In this document: positions 17,069-26,203 of the stretch, piece after piece
Numbering within the stretch: the stretch's first letter is position 1
Layout of the letters: the number at the start of each line of letters is the position of its first letter
DNA from: an uncultured Erythrobacter sp.
GTDB taxonomy: Bacteria > Pseudomonadota > Alphaproteobacteria > Sphingomonadales > Sphingomonadaceae
DNA: 64,000 nucleotides
NCBI GenBank assembly: GCA_947502815.1
Contig: CANNBH010000001.1
Location: 1,708,818-1,772,817 of the forward strand
Direction: 5' to 3'
Notes under the pieces: generated by a model
Database searches by the model: none
The model's input: only the letters and a program-made list of their open reading frames with translations
Told to the model about the DNA's origin: nothing
Position numbers and translations under genes: made by a program

Positions 17069-19354
17069 TCAACCTTCGATTTTGCTGAAATCGGCGACAT
17101 TGCCCACCGCGCTTGTAAACCGGGCGAGCAGGTTAAGACGCGCCTCGCGCTTGGCTGGATCATCGTCATTGACCGTCACATCCTCAAAAAAGGCGTCGAT
17201 GGGCCCGCGCAGCGTTGAAAGCGCGGCCATCGCATCTTTAAACCGCTCTTCGGATACGGCGGCCTCCGCTTTGGGCGCGGCCTGCAAGAGAGCGTCGATG
17301 AGCGCCTTTTCGGATGTTTCCGGAGTGTAGGAAAGCGATTTACCATCGAGGTCTTTACCAGACGGGTCTTCTGGCGCTTCCCACTTCTCTTTTTTCAAGA
17401 TGTTGGAGGCGCGCTTGTAACCTGCGAGCAGGTTGGCGCCGTCGTCTGTTTCGATGAAGGCTTGGAGGGCTTTCACGCGGGCGAGCAAGCGGACGAGATC
17501 GTCTTCGCCGCCTAGTGCGAACACAGCATCGATTAGGTCGTGACGAACGCCTGCTTCGCGTTGTTGGACTTTGAGGCGGTCGGCGAAGAAGTCGAGGGCG
17601 CTCCCACGTTCCGAGTAGTCCCACAGTCTGAACAACCGAGTGAACTCATGAACAAAATTTGTTGGCGCAAACTCTAAGTCTTGATCAATTATTCTAAGTC
17701 GAAGACCGTCGACATTGCCAAAGTCCAAGTCCTCCTCACGCAAACGATATCGAATATCATTCCGTGCAATTCGCGTGGCCATTTCAATCCAAGCGAGGGA
17801 CGAAACTTTAAACGAGCGGACTAATGGTAGTCGTAGATTGTTGTTGCCCAAAACGTGCAAAACGCCAAGCGCAGCACGCCGAAGAGCAAAGGGATCTTTC
17901 GATCCAGTTGGCCTCTCGCCAATAGCGAAAAATCCAAACAGAGTATCCAACTTATCCGCCAGCGACACAGCCACTGTAACCGGAGCAGTCGGCACATCGT
18001 CACCCTGCCCCACCGGCTTGTAATGATCGCGGATCGCGTCTGACACTAGGACGGGCAGACCTTCTTTGGCGGCATAATAACCGCCCATCAAGCCTTGCAG
18101 TTCCGGAAATTCGCCGACCATTTCGGTGACCAAATCGGCCTTGCACAGGCGCGCTGCTTGTTCGGCCAAGTCGGGCAGGTTTTCGCTGGAATTCCAGTCT
18201 TGGAGGTCCGCGGTAACGATGCCCTCTTCGCACAGCCACCGCGCCAGTTTCGCCACCCGGTCCACCTTATCGGCGACCGTGCCCAGCTTTTCGTGAAAGG
18301 TAATCCGCTCCAGCCCCTTGGCGTGCTCGGCGAGCGTTTTCTTCTGATCCAATTCCCAGAAAAAGCGCGCATCGGCGAGGCGTGCGGCCAGAACCTTGCG
18401 GTTGCCGTCCACCACCACGGCGGGATCATCCGCCGCGATGTTGGCGGTGCATATGAATGCGTTGGCCAGCGACGTTGTGCCATCGGGCGCGCGCTGCTCG
18501 CATACAAAATACTTCTGGTTCACCCGCGCGGTCAGCTGGATCGTCTCTGGCGGCACGTCGAGGAAAACATCCTCAAACCGGCCCAGCAATGGCACGGGCC
18601 ATTCAGTCAGACCGGCGTTTTCGATCACCAGACCTTCGTCTTCGACCACCGTCAGCCCAGCGGCTTTCGCAGCCTTGCGCGCGCCTTCGCGAATGATGCC
18701 CGCGCGCACTTCGTGATCCACGATCACATGGGCATCGCGCAGCTTGCTTTCATATTCATCGGCATTGGCGATTGTGATCTCGCCAGCGGAATGGAAACGG
18801 TGGCCGACCGTCGTGCGCCCGCTTTCGAAGCCATCGGCGGCGCATGGAACAATTTCACCATCGAGCAGAGCGATCAAGCCCGACATTGGGCGAACCCATT
18901 TCAGACTCTCATTGCTGATCGAGGCATCGCCCCAACGCATTGATTTGGGCCAGCTGAAATCGCGAATAATCGCAGGGATCGCGTTTGCAAGCAGATCGGC
19001 GACCGATTGGCCCGGCTTTTCGATCACGGCAAAATAAACCTCACGGCCCTTCACTTCGCGCACTTCTAAGCTGTCGCGGTCCACGCCATTCTTGCGGCAG
19101 AAGCCATCAACCGCCTGATCGGGAGCGCCCAAAGGCGGCCCTTTGGCCTCTTCCCGCACAGCCTCAGTTTCCAGCGGCAAACCGCGCGCAATCAACGCCA
19201 ACCGGCGCGGCGATGACCAGATGGTTAGATCGCCTGCAGCAACGCCAGCACCGTCCATCTCGCGGCGAAACAGCTTTTCCAGCTCTCCGCGTGCGCCCTT
19301 TTGCATGCGCGCCGGGATTTCTTCACAGCGCAATTCTAAAAGGAAATCAGCCAT
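17069..19354 (-). CDS. glyS: Glycyl-tRNA synthetase beta subunit
   Basis: 761 residues from ATG 19354 ([17 protein letters not shown]). The beta subunit of the tetrameric alpha2beta2 glycyl-tRNA synthetase binds tRNA and carries HD-like and anticodon-binding domains. The start codon shares one base with the glyQ stop (TAATG), so translation is coupled. A tract of about 17600-17990 (roughly residues 455-585) has lower GC and non-neighbour codon use, covering both conserved sequence (DKLDTLFGFFAIGERPTGSKDPF) and an unusual region of about 85 residues before the conserved FFADRLKVQQREAG. The gene remains intact, so the protein is presumably functional. Confidence 0.96.
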   Translation of the reverse strand: MADFLLELRCEEIPARMQKGARGELEKLFRREMDGAGVAAGDLTIWSSPRRLALIARGLPLETEAVREEAKGPPLGAPDQAVDGFCRKNGVDRDSLEVREVKGREVYFAVIEKPGQSVADLLANAIPAIIRDFSWPKSMRWGDASISNESLKWVRPMSGLIALLDGEIVPCAADGFESGRTTVGHRFHSAGEITIANADEYESKLRDAHVIVDHEVRAGIIREGARKAAKAAGLTVVEDEGLVIENAGLTEWPVPLLGRFEDVFLDVPPETIQLTARVNQKYFVCEQRAPDGTTSLANAFICTANIAADDPAVVVDGNRKVLAARLADARFFWELDQKKTLAEHAKGLERITFHEKLGTVADKVDRVAKLARWLCEEGIVTADLQDWNSSENLPDLAEQAARLCKADLVTEMVGEFPELQGLMGGYYAAKEGLPVLVSDAIRDHYKPVGQGDDVPTAPVTVAVSLADKLDTLFGFFAIGERPTGSKDPFALRRAALGVLHVLGNNNLRLPLVRSFKVSSLAWIEMATRIARNDIRYRLREEDLDFGNVDGLRLRIIDQDLEFAPTNFVHEFTRLFRLWDYSERGSALDFFADRLKVQQREAGVRHDLIDAVFALGGEDDLVRLLARVKALQAFIETDDGANLLAGYKRASNILKKEKWEAPEDPSGKDLDGKSLSYTPETSEKALIDALLQAAPKAEAAVSEERFKDAMAALSTLRGPIDAFFEDVTVNDDDPAKREARLNLLARFTSAVGNVADFSKIEG

Positions 19355-20319
19355 TAGATCAGGCTCCATTCCGGGTATTTCTCGGCCCATTCGGGTGCCT
19401 TTAACTCAGCATATTTCTCACATGAACCACGCGCCAAATCGCGCACCCGGCCCATATAGCTGGCGCGTTCTTGCACGCTGATCACGCCGCGCGCTTGCAA
19501 CAGGTTGAAGATATGGCTGGCCTCAACCGCTTGTTCATAGGCGGCAATCGGCACGTCATGCGCCAGCGCGTTGCGGCACTCCGCCTCCGCCTTGGTGAAC
19601 AGATCGAACAGGGCGTCTGTTTCCGCGACCTCAAAATTCCACTTCGACATCTGCTTTTCGTTTTCAAGGAACACGTCGCCGTAGCTGACGCCGTGCTGAT
19701 TGAACGCGAGGTCGTAAACGCTGTCGACGCCTTGGATATACATGGCGAGCCGCTCAAGCCCGTAGGTCAGTTCGCCGGCAACCGGTTTGCAATCAAAGCC
19801 GCCCATCTGCTGGAAATAGGTGAACTGGGTGACTTCCATCCCGTCGCACCAGACCTCCCAGCCCAATCCCCATGCGCCGAGCGTGGGCGATTCCCAGTCA
19901 TCTTCGACAAAGCGGATGTCGTGTTTGAGCGGGTCAATGCCAATCGCGGCGAGGCTTTTGAGGTAAAGTTCCTGAATGTCGCTGGGCGATGGTTTCAGGA
20001 TCACCTGATATTGGTAATAATGCTGGAGCCGGTTCGGGTTCTCACCATAGCGCCCATCCGTTGGGCGGCGGCAGGGTTGAACAAAGGCGGCATTCCACGG
20101 CTCTGGGCCAAGCGCGCGCAGGGTTGTCGCCGTGTGAAACGTGCCCGCCCCCATGCGCATATCATAGGGTTGCAAGATCACGCATCCATTGGCCGCCCAG
20201 AAATCATGCAGCGTCAGGATCATGTCCTGAAACGAACGGGACGGGTCGCGCGCAGGAAGCGGCGGAGATTGCGATTCGTGCGGAGCGGTTTTTACCTCTG
20301 ATTCCATGCTCGCGGCCAT
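19354..20319 (-). CDS. glyQ: Glycyl-tRNA synthetase alpha subunit
   Basis: 321 residues, with an N-terminal polar tail of about 28 residues before the conserved class II core [13 protein letters not shown]. The core holds the glycine/ATP site ([49 protein letters not shown]). It forms the catalytic subunit together with GlyS, encoded immediately downstream with one shared base. A second Met at codon 5 is an alternative start. Confidence 0.97.
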   Translation of the reverse strand: MAASMESEVKTAPHESQSPPLPARDPSRSFQDMILTLHDFWAANGCVILQPYDMRMGAGTFHTATTLRALGPEPWNAAFVQPCRRPTDGRYGENPNRLQHYYQYQVILKPSPSDIQELYLKSLAAIGIDPLKHDIRFVEDDWESPTLGAWGLGWEVWCDGMEVTQFTYFQQMGGFDCKPVAGELTYGLERLAMYIQGVDSVYDLAFNQHGVSYGDVFLENEKQMSKWNFEVAETDALFDLFTKAEAECRNALAHDVPIAAYEQAVEASHIFNLLQARGVISVQERASYMGRVRDLARGSCEKYAELKAPEWAEKYPEWSLI

Positions 20320-20424
20320 GGCTTATGACCCTTTCAGCGTCAATGCCGCAGCGCAGCATCCCATCAATTTGCACCCACCAAACCCGCCAATTTCCGCGGT
20401 TTAGGGTCAGGGGTGCATGACGAA

Positions 20425-20444
20425 ATGTCAGGTAATCTTGACAT
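20425..20444. promoter_or_regulatory. Candidate operator and promoter of the HTH/membrane-protein pair
   Basis: A perfect inverted repeat ATGTCA-N8-TGACAT overlaps a consensus -35 hexamer TTGACA (20438-20443). A second TGACAT half site lies at 20479-20484. A -10 like TAAAGT at 20463-20468 would give a slightly long spacer of 19. The placement fits autoregulation by the small XRE protein encoded from 20576 (inference). Confidence 0.5.
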
Positions 20445-20575
20445 AGTCAGCAATTCACGACATAAAGTAAGGGCATCCTGACATTCAAGGAAAGCCCAAT
20501 GCCTCATCCCACAGCAGCAACGCCGAATGACAACCGCTCTTTCGCCGCAGCGCGGATGCGGGAACACTGAACATT

Positions 20576-20773
20576 ATGAAAAACCGCCTCAAAGTCCTGC
20601 GCGCTGAACGCGATTGGAGCCAAGCGCACTTGGCCCTTCAACTCGACGTCTCTCGCCAGGCCGTAAACGCCATTGAAACGGGCAAGCACGACCCATCCCT
20701 CCCTCTCGCCTTTCGCATTTCGCGACTGTTCGACATGCCAATTGAAGAGATTTTCCATGACCAATCCAACTGA
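20576..20773 (+). CDS. Small XRE-type helix-turn-helix regulator
   Basis: 65 residues consisting almost only of a Cro/C1-type HTH: RLKVLRAERDWSQAHLALQLDVSRQAVNAIE with the recognition helix around SRQAVNAIE, followed by the family ending RLFDMPIEEIFH. Regulators of this size commonly control an adjacent membrane protein gene. Its last 17 bp overlap the next gene in another frame, so the two are almost certainly co-expressed. A candidate operator with TGACAT half sites lies about 130 bp upstream. Confidence 0.88.
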   Translation: MKNRLKVLRAERDWSQAHLALQLDVSRQAVNAIETGKHDPSLPLAFRISRLFDMPIEEIFHDQSN

Positions 20774-21428
20774 TATCAACACAATGGACGAAGGTGCGAG
20801 CCAACCTTCACCGATTAGCCGGATGATCAAAATCGGTCTGTGCGCGGTGCTTTACCTGGGTGGATTGTTCACAATGATCGGCGCGCAACAAGGGGCCTTT
20901 GAACACCTAGAGGGGTGGCAAGAGGCGAGCCTAGGCTTGGGATCGGCGTTGGTGATTTTGGTGATCACATTGTTGTGGGTCAAAACCTTCAATATCTCGG
21001 CGAAAAGCGATGAACCGATCGCTCCAAGCACGAAGAAGTCACAACGCGTTTTGATCATGTCGATGGCTTTCGGAGGCATCATGGCGCTGCTCTTCTATGT
21101 CTCAACGATCTCCAGCGGTTTTGACATGTCCGAAACCCATATGTTCAGCAATTCGCCCTTGCCTCCCATCCTCGGCATTGGTTCCGCTGCGCTCTATGTC
21201 GTCGGTATGATCTACGCTTGCTATCACTGGCAAAAGAGCGCCGACGAACATGAACGCGCCGCAATCACCGCGGGATTGCTGGGATCGTTCTACTTCTACT
21301 CAATCGCCGGACCGGCATGGTGGATGCTGCAACGCGCCGGTGCGGTTCCCGTTCAAGACCCGATGGTGATGTATATCATCGTGCTCACCGTGTTTTCCGC
21401 GATCTGGACATACAAACGCGGAGAATAG
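20757..21428 (+). CDS. Integral membrane protein of unknown function, partner of the HTH regulator
   Basis: 223 residues from ATG 20757. About six hydrophobic segments are visible (around residues 26-46, 55-76, 97-118, 140-160, 170-190 and 200-218), with short loops and no recognisable catalytic motif. The gene starts inside the end of the HTH gene (17-bp overlap), a layout typical of small regulator/membrane-protein pairs. Function not recognised. Confidence 0.82.
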   Translation: MTNPTDINTMDEGASQPSPISRMIKIGLCAVLYLGGLFTMIGAQQGAFEHLEGWQEASLGLGSALVILVITLLWVKTFNISAKSDEPIAPSTKKSQRVLIMSMAFGGIMALLFYVSTISSGFDMSETHMFSNSPLPPILGIGSAALYVVGMIYACYHWQKSADEHERAAITAGLLGSFYFYSIAGPAWWMLQRAGAVPVQDPMVMYIIVLTVFSAIWTYKRGE

Positions 21429-21517
21429 GCAAGCGCGGAATGACAAAGTCCGGGGACTAAGCCTTTCAATTTCCCTTCTCAATTCACACATACACTCAGA
21501 CCAAACGGAGAGTTTCT

Positions 21518-22459
21518 ATGACACGTTCCATTAAAGCCATTTGCGCCGCATCAACCGCCACGCTGGCGATGCTGGCTGCCACCCCTGCCCTTGCAGACGC
21601 CCACACTGATGCAACCGCCGATGCCCCGGCGGCCCAAGCAGAACTTCCCAGCGGTCCTGAAGGCCCCGCCCTTTGGAAAGTCGCTGATGAAGACACGACA
21701 ATCTATCTATTCGGCACGGTCCACGCCCTGCCCAGCGATCTGGTTTGGTACGATGCCGAAATCGCGGAAGCGCTGAACGCATCGGACACGGTCATCACGG
21801 AAATTCGTATGGACCCGGCAAGCGAGGCTGCGATGCAGCAACTTGCGATGCAAAAGGGTATGTCGAGCGATGGCACCACGCTGCGATCGCTTTTGACCGA
21901 AGAACAAACCGCCACGTATGAAGCCGCACTCGGCGGTCTGGGCGTTCCTGCCGAAGCATTTGATCCGTTTGAACCGTGGATGGCGGGCCTGACGCTCGGC
22001 GTCTTACCGCTTCTTCAGCAGGGTTATGACCTGCAGGCTGGCGTTGATAAGGTTATCCTTTCAAAATCTGGCGACACACCAAAAGACGCCTTGGAAACAG
22101 CCGAATTCCAACTCAGCCTGTTCGATGGTCTGCCGCAAGACCAACAAATCGAATTTTTGATGGCCGCTGCCGAAGGCGTCGACGAAGCCGCAACAATGCT
22201 CAACAGTATGGTCGCGGAATGGGTCGAAGGGGACGCCGATGGGCTCGCCGCAATCATGAATGAAGGTTTAGAAGACGAAGCGTTCGCCGAAGCGCTGCTT
22301 TACAACCGCAACGCCAATTGGGCCGAATGGATCGAGGCGCGTTTGGACAGCACACCGGGCACGGTCTTTATCGCTGTCGGCGCAGGGCATCTGGCGGGTG
22401 AGCGCAGCGTTCAGGACTATCTTGAACAGCGTGAAATCGAAACAACCCGCGTTCAATAA
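21518..22459 (+). CDS. TraB/GumN family protein, secreted
   Basis: 313 residues. A signal peptide (about 1-26, ending ALA-DA) is followed by a low-complexity Ala/Asp linker and the TraB/GumN domain. Family marks are TIYLFGTVHALP near 65-76 and the C-terminal GAGHLAGERSVQDYL. TraB-type proteins are related to erythromycin-esterase/Tiki-like putative metalloproteases; activity here is unproven. It is the first of two adjacent paralogues (the second begins 14 nt after the stop). Confidence 0.87.
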   Translation: MTRSIKAICAASTATLAMLAATPALADAHTDATADAPAAQAELPSGPEGPALWKVADEDTTIYLFGTVHALPSDLVWYDAEIAEALNASDTVITEIRMDPASEAAMQQLAMQKGMSSDGTTLRSLLTEEQTATYEAALGGLGVPAEAFDPFEPWMAGLTLGVLPLLQQGYDLQAGVDKVILSKSGDTPKDALETAEFQLSLFDGLPQDQQIEFLMAAAEGVDEAATMLNSMVAEWVEGDADGLAAIMNEGLEDEAFAEALLYNRNANWAEWIEARLDSTPGTVFIAVGAGHLAGERSVQDYLEQREIETTRVQ

Positions 22460-22473
22460 GAACGGTGCCAAAC

Positions 22474-23376
22474 ATGCGGTATAGTCTTCGCATTCTTGCC
22501 CTCACTGCTGCGTTCGCTTTGGCGGCGTGCAGTGGGGGTGAGCCTGCGTCTGATCCGGATGCGATCACAGCCGAAACAGCGCCCAACCCTCCATTTTATG
22601 AAATAACCAACCGCTTCGGTGTCGTCGAAGGGTGGATGCTGGGCACGATCCATGCCCTGCCCGATGGCACCGATTGGCGCACCCCAGCGATTGACAAAGC
22701 CATAGTCGATGCCGATCGTGCCGTGGTCGAAGTGATCGATTTAACCGCTGGTTCTGGTGCTGCCGATATGTTCAATCGGCTTTCGACCACGCCAGGCATG
22801 GGCCCCTTGGCTCAGCGCGTTGATCCCGCTTTGGCCGAGCCGCTGAATGAAATGGCCGCACTTTCAGGGATTTCGCCCTCACAATTTGACGACACAGAGA
22901 CATGGGGTGCCGCGCTGTTGCTAGCCCGGGTCGGTGCAGTCGGCAAACCGCGCAACGGTGTGGACCGTTTTATCATCTCACGGTTCCGCGACAGACAAAT
23001 CTATGGTTTTGAACTAGCCCGCGAACAATTGGGCATATTCGACGGTTTGGCCGAAGAGGATCAGCGCGCCTTGCTCGAAGGGACCGTGGAGGAATGGATC
23101 GTCTCGCGGGACAATCGCGGGCATTTGACGCGCGCTTGGCTGAACGGAGATGATACCGCGTTGGAAGCGGCAACGACACGCGGCATTATGGCCGATCCCG
23201 AATTGCGCGATGCCTTGCTTGTCGATCGAAACACGAAATGGCTTCCGATCATCATCAAACATTTGGGTGACAGCGAACGCCCCCTTATCGCTGTGGGAGC
23301 CGCGCATTTGATCGGGCCAGATGGGCTTGCGGCTATGATTGAACAAAGCGGCTACACAGTGACCCGCGTGCAATAG
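22474..23376 (+). CDS. TraB/GumN family lipoprotein
   Basis: 300 residues from ATG 22474; a GTG at 22465 would add three. The N-terminus is a lipoprotein signal with lipobox LAAC (Cys about 19). The TraB/GumN domain follows: VEGWMLGTIHALP and a C-terminal GAAHLIGPDGLAAMIEQSG. It resembles the upstream gene in layout and motifs, so the pair probably arose by duplication; the second copy is membrane-anchored while the first is soluble and exported. Confidence 0.85.
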   Translation: MRYSLRILALTAAFALAACSGGEPASDPDAITAETAPNPPFYEITNRFGVVEGWMLGTIHALPDGTDWRTPAIDKAIVDADRAVVEVIDLTAGSGAADMFNRLSTTPGMGPLAQRVDPALAEPLNEMAALSGISPSQFDDTETWGAALLLARVGAVGKPRNGVDRFIISRFRDRQIYGFELAREQLGIFDGLAEEDQRALLEGTVEEWIVSRDNRGHLTRAWLNGDDTALEAATTRGIMADPELRDALLVDRNTKWLPIIIKHLGDSERPLIAVGAAHLIGPDGLAAMIEQSGYTVTRVQ

Positions 23377-23411
23377 AAGCACCCTCCCCGGCGCTCCACA
23401 CCACTTTTCGG

Positions 23412-23439
23412 TTGAGTTTTCCCCGGCAATCGCTAATTG
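23412..23439 (+). promoter_or_regulatory. Possible promoter of rplY-pth
   Basis: TTGAGT (23412-23417) and TAATTG (23434-23439) are separated by 16 bp, about 80 bp before the rplY start. The match to a sigma-70 consensus is moderate. Confidence 0.35.
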
Positions 23440-23517
23440 CGCGGCCTTCGGCGTTCTGGTCATCCCTGGAGGCGGCGCGCCGAAAACACTTGAAACATAT
23501 TTCGAAAGGCTACTGTT

Positions 23518-24180
23518 ATGAGCGACGCTCTCACACTGCCGGCTGAAACGCGCGAACGGGCAGGCAAGGGAGCCTCCCGTGCACTTCGCCGCGAAGGTCG
23601 GATCCCCGCTGTTATTTACGGCGGTAAGGAAGAACCCATCACGATCCACGTTGAGGAAAAGGAACTGGTCCGTCAGTTGATGACCGGTCACTTCATGAAC
23701 TCAATCGTGCAGATCGAACTTGGCAAGGACACTATCCGCGCCATTCCAAAAGACGTCGCCTTGCATCCGGTCTCTGACCGTCCGACCCACGCCGATTTCT
23801 TCCGCCTTGCAAAGGGCGGCAAGATCGAAGTGAGCGTCCCTGTTGTCTTCATCAACGAAGAAGATTCGCCCGGCCTCAAGAAAGGCGGCGTTCTTAACGT
23901 GGTCCGTCACGAGCTTGAGCTGGTCTGCGAAAACGACAAGATCCCGGGCGAAATCGCAATCGACGTCACCGGCAAAGAAGTTGGCGATTCGCTGCACATC
24001 AGCGAAATCCAACTTCCCGCTGGCAGCGAAAGCGCGATTACCGATCGCGACTTTACGATCGCGACGCTTGTTGCTCCATCCGCTCTGAAACGGAGCGAAG
24101 AGGAAGAAGAAGGCGAAGAGATTGCAGCAGATGCAGTCGAAGCGACTTCGCAAAAAGCAGAAGAGGAAGGCGGCGAATAA
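23518..24180 (+). CDS. rplY: Ribosomal protein bL25, long form (Ctc/TL5 type)
   Basis: 220 residues: an N-terminal L25 5S-rRNA-binding domain ([25 protein letters not shown] near 12-36 as a region) followed by the beta-rich TL5 C-terminal domain and an acidic Glu-rich tail (about 190-220). This long form is usual in alphaproteobacteria. A GAAAGG ribosome-binding site precedes the ATG. It is followed by a strong terminator and then pth, a conserved gene pair. Confidence 0.96.
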   Translation: MSDALTLPAETRERAGKGASRALRREGRIPAVIYGGKEEPITIHVEEKELVRQLMTGHFMNSIVQIELGKDTIRAIPKDVALHPVSDRPTHADFFRLAKGGKIEVSVPVVFINEEDSPGLKKGGVLNVVRHELELVCENDKIPGEIAIDVTGKEVGDSLHISEIQLPAGSESAITDRDFTIATLVAPSALKRSEEEEEGEEIAADAVEATSQKAEEEGGE

Positions 24181-24210
24181 GCCGGACTTTTCCAAAGCAA
24201 TCACCAAGAG

Positions 24211-24247
24211 CGCGCGGCCAAGAAATTGGCTGCGCGTTTTTGTTTTG
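24211..24247 (+). terminator. Intrinsic terminator after rplY
   Basis: An 11-bp stem (CGCGCGGCCAA with TTGGCTGCGCG, one G-U pair) with a GAAA loop is followed by TTTTTGTTTTG. It separates rplY from pth transcriptionally. Confidence 0.85.
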
Positions 24248-24522
24248 CGCACCCATCCGGGTGCGATGTCCTCGCTCATGCGCGCTGTGGGCGCGTCGCT
24301 GCGGGCGGTCAGTCGGCCTTGCGGACCCTTGCGGTTCCGAAGATCAACACCACAAACGTGGGCAGGTATCAACGCGACATCGAACGCTATCTGGCGGAGC
24401 TCGGCGGCGCAGCCGCCGCAAGCCCGACCGGGCGCCCGCAGCGCCAACAGGCGCGAGGAAATCGCCTCGCGGATGCGATGCACAAACAAAAGACTCCCCT
24501 ACGCCGTAACACCCGCTATTTA
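24248..24522. other. GC-rich intergenic stretch between rplY and pth with hairpins, no gene seen
   Basis: About 275 bp after the rplY terminator. Open frames exist on the plus strand but their translations look non-protein-like (Arg/Ala/Pro-rich), so no gene is called. Self-complementary spots include GGCGGCG/CGCCGCC near 24401-24420 and CGCGAGG (24452-24458) with CCTCGCG (24465-24471). A pth promoter presumably lies here, but none is clear. Confidence 0.5.
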
Positions 24523-25101
24523 ATGATCATGCAAATTTGGACAGGCCTTGGAAATCCCGGACCGCGCTATGCGATGCACCGGCATAATGTTGGTTTCATG
24601 GCGCTGGACGTCATCGCCGACATGCATGGCTTTGGCCCGGTGCAAAAGAAGTTCTCTGGCTGGGTACAAGAAGGGCGCATTGGCACAGGAAAAATCCTGC
24701 TGCTCAAACCGGCGACCTATATGAATGAAAGCGGGCGCAGCGTGGGTGAAGCCATGCGGTTTTACAAACTCGATACAGACGCCCTCACCGTGTTTCATGA
24801 TGAGCTCGACATCGATCCGTTTCGCGTAAAGGTGAAACACGGCGGCGGGCACGCCGGGCACAACGGATTGCGCTCTATCGACAAACATTTGGGAGCAGAT
24901 TTTCGCCGCATCCGGCTTGGCATAGGACATCCCGGCCACAAGGAACGGGTGCATGGCCACGTCCTTGGGAACTATGCGAAATCCGAACAAGACGGCCTCG
25001 TCGCGATGCTCGGCGCTGTTGGCGCTGAGGCGGAATGGCTGGCCAAGGGGGACGATGCCCGCTTTATGAATGCCTTTGCCCTGCGTATGCAGGACGCGTA
25101 A
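24523..25101 (+). CDS. pth: Peptidyl-tRNA hydrolase
   Basis: 192 residues from ATG 24523 (a second ATG two codons later, 24529, is equally possible). The enzyme frees tRNA from prematurely released peptidyl-tRNA. Catalytic landmarks are GLGNPGPRYAMHRHNVGF (Asn and His of the active site), KPATYMNESGRSV and FHDELDIDPFRVKVKHGGGHAGHNGLRSI. No Shine-Dalgarno is obvious. Follows rplY, as in many proteobacteria. Confidence 0.96.
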   Translation: MIMQIWTGLGNPGPRYAMHRHNVGFMALDVIADMHGFGPVQKKFSGWVQEGRIGTGKILLLKPATYMNESGRSVGEAMRFYKLDTDALTVFHDELDIDPFRVKVKHGGGHAGHNGLRSIDKHLGADFRRIRLGIGHPGHKERVHGHVLGNYAKSEQDGLVAMLGAVGAEAEWLAKGDDARFMNAFALRMQDA

Positions 25102-25130
25102 CCACACCTTTCGATTAGAGAGAGACCCCT

Positions 25131-26123
25131 ATGCCACAGATCAATCGCCGCACCCTTCTTGCCGGAGCAGCCGCAACCACCGTTCTCACCGCAGGCGCCC
25201 ATGTCGCTGCTCAAGACGCGGTTGAGGCGCGGCCCAACATCGCGGGCAAAAGCATCCTGATCACCGGTTGTTCCACTGGCTTTGGCCGATTGGCAGCAGA
25301 ACATTACGCCCGCGAAGGCGCGCGCGTCTTTGCCACGATGCGCAATCTCCCACGCACAGAGGGGGCCGAACTAACCGCGCTGGCTGCGGCTGAAAATTGG
25401 GATCTGCATCTGATTGAAATTGATGTCCTGTCCGATGATCAAGTCTCATCGGGCGTAGCAAAAGCGATGGAGATCAATGGCGGGCCAATCGATGTCTTGA
25501 TCAACAATGCCGGTATTTCGTTTGGCGGTCCGGTCGAAATCCAAGATCTCGAGGCGACCCAGCTCACCTTTGACACCAATGTCTTTGGCGCACAGCGCAT
25601 GATCCGCGCCGTCCTGCCCAGCATGCGCGAAGCGCGAAGCGGCCTAATCATCAACATCACATCGCAATTGGGCCGCGTGATCGCGCCGTCTTACGGCATG
25701 TATTCGCCCAGCAAATTTGCGCTCGAAGCGTTGAGCGAAGGGCTTGCCTATGAGCTTGTTCCGCATGGTGTGGATGTGTCGATTGTGGAGCCGGGTGGTT
25801 ACCCCACGATGATCTGGTCCAACGCGAACACCAATTCTGTGGCCTTGCTCGAACGTTCTGACGATACGCATACGTCCGGCTATCCTGCGCTTGTAGCCCG
25901 GTTGGGCCAGCGCACTGGCGGCGGTTCGACCGATCCCATGGATGTGCCGCGCGCGATGGCCGACATTATTGCAATGCCAGCGGGCACACGGCCCCTTCGC
26001 AAAGCCGTCCATCCCGGCAGCAAGCCGCAAATCGCGATCAACACCCTCACCGCTCAGGTGCAGGTCGATTGGCTTGGCGCATCGCCGTTCGGGCCATGGA
26101 TCAAGGATGTTCACAATCTCTAA
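25131..26123 (+). CDS. Short-chain dehydrogenase/reductase with twin-arginine-type leader
   Basis: 330 residues. The N-terminus NRRTLLAGAAATTVLTAGA looks like a twin-arginine (Tat) signal, so a periplasmic SDR is predicted. The SDR fold then shows the cofactor loop TGCSTGFG near 45-52, NNAG near 124, and the catalytic YSPSK with an upstream serine in NITSQLG. The substrate is not predictable. Export of an NAD(P)-binding SDR would be unusual; the RR motif may also be a remnant. It lies 29 bp behind pth. Confidence 0.85.
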   Translation: MPQINRRTLLAGAAATTVLTAGAHVAAQDAVEARPNIAGKSILITGCSTGFGRLAAEHYAREGARVFATMRNLPRTEGAELTALAAAENWDLHLIEIDVLSDDQVSSGVAKAMEINGGPIDVLINNAGISFGGPVEIQDLEATQLTFDTNVFGAQRMIRAVLPSMREARSGLIINITSQLGRVIAPSYGMYSPSKFALEALSEGLAYELVPHGVDVSIVEPGGYPTMIWSNANTNSVALLERSDDTHTSGYPALVARLGQRTGGGSTDPMDVPRAMADIIAMPAGTRPLRKAVHPGSKPQIAINTLTAQVQVDWLGASPFGPWIKDVHNL

Positions 26124-26203
26124 CCCGCGCAAGGTCTGACTGGTCAAGCCGCACGCCGGGCGTTAGAGCGCGCGCAATTCAATTCTAAAGAAAGCACACA
26201 GCC

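Noticed and set aside
24226..24522. Apparent 99-residue N-terminal extension of Pth and other frames between rplY and pth
   Set aside because: Family similarity begins at 24523/24529; the upstream translation is low-complexity and lies after a terminator.
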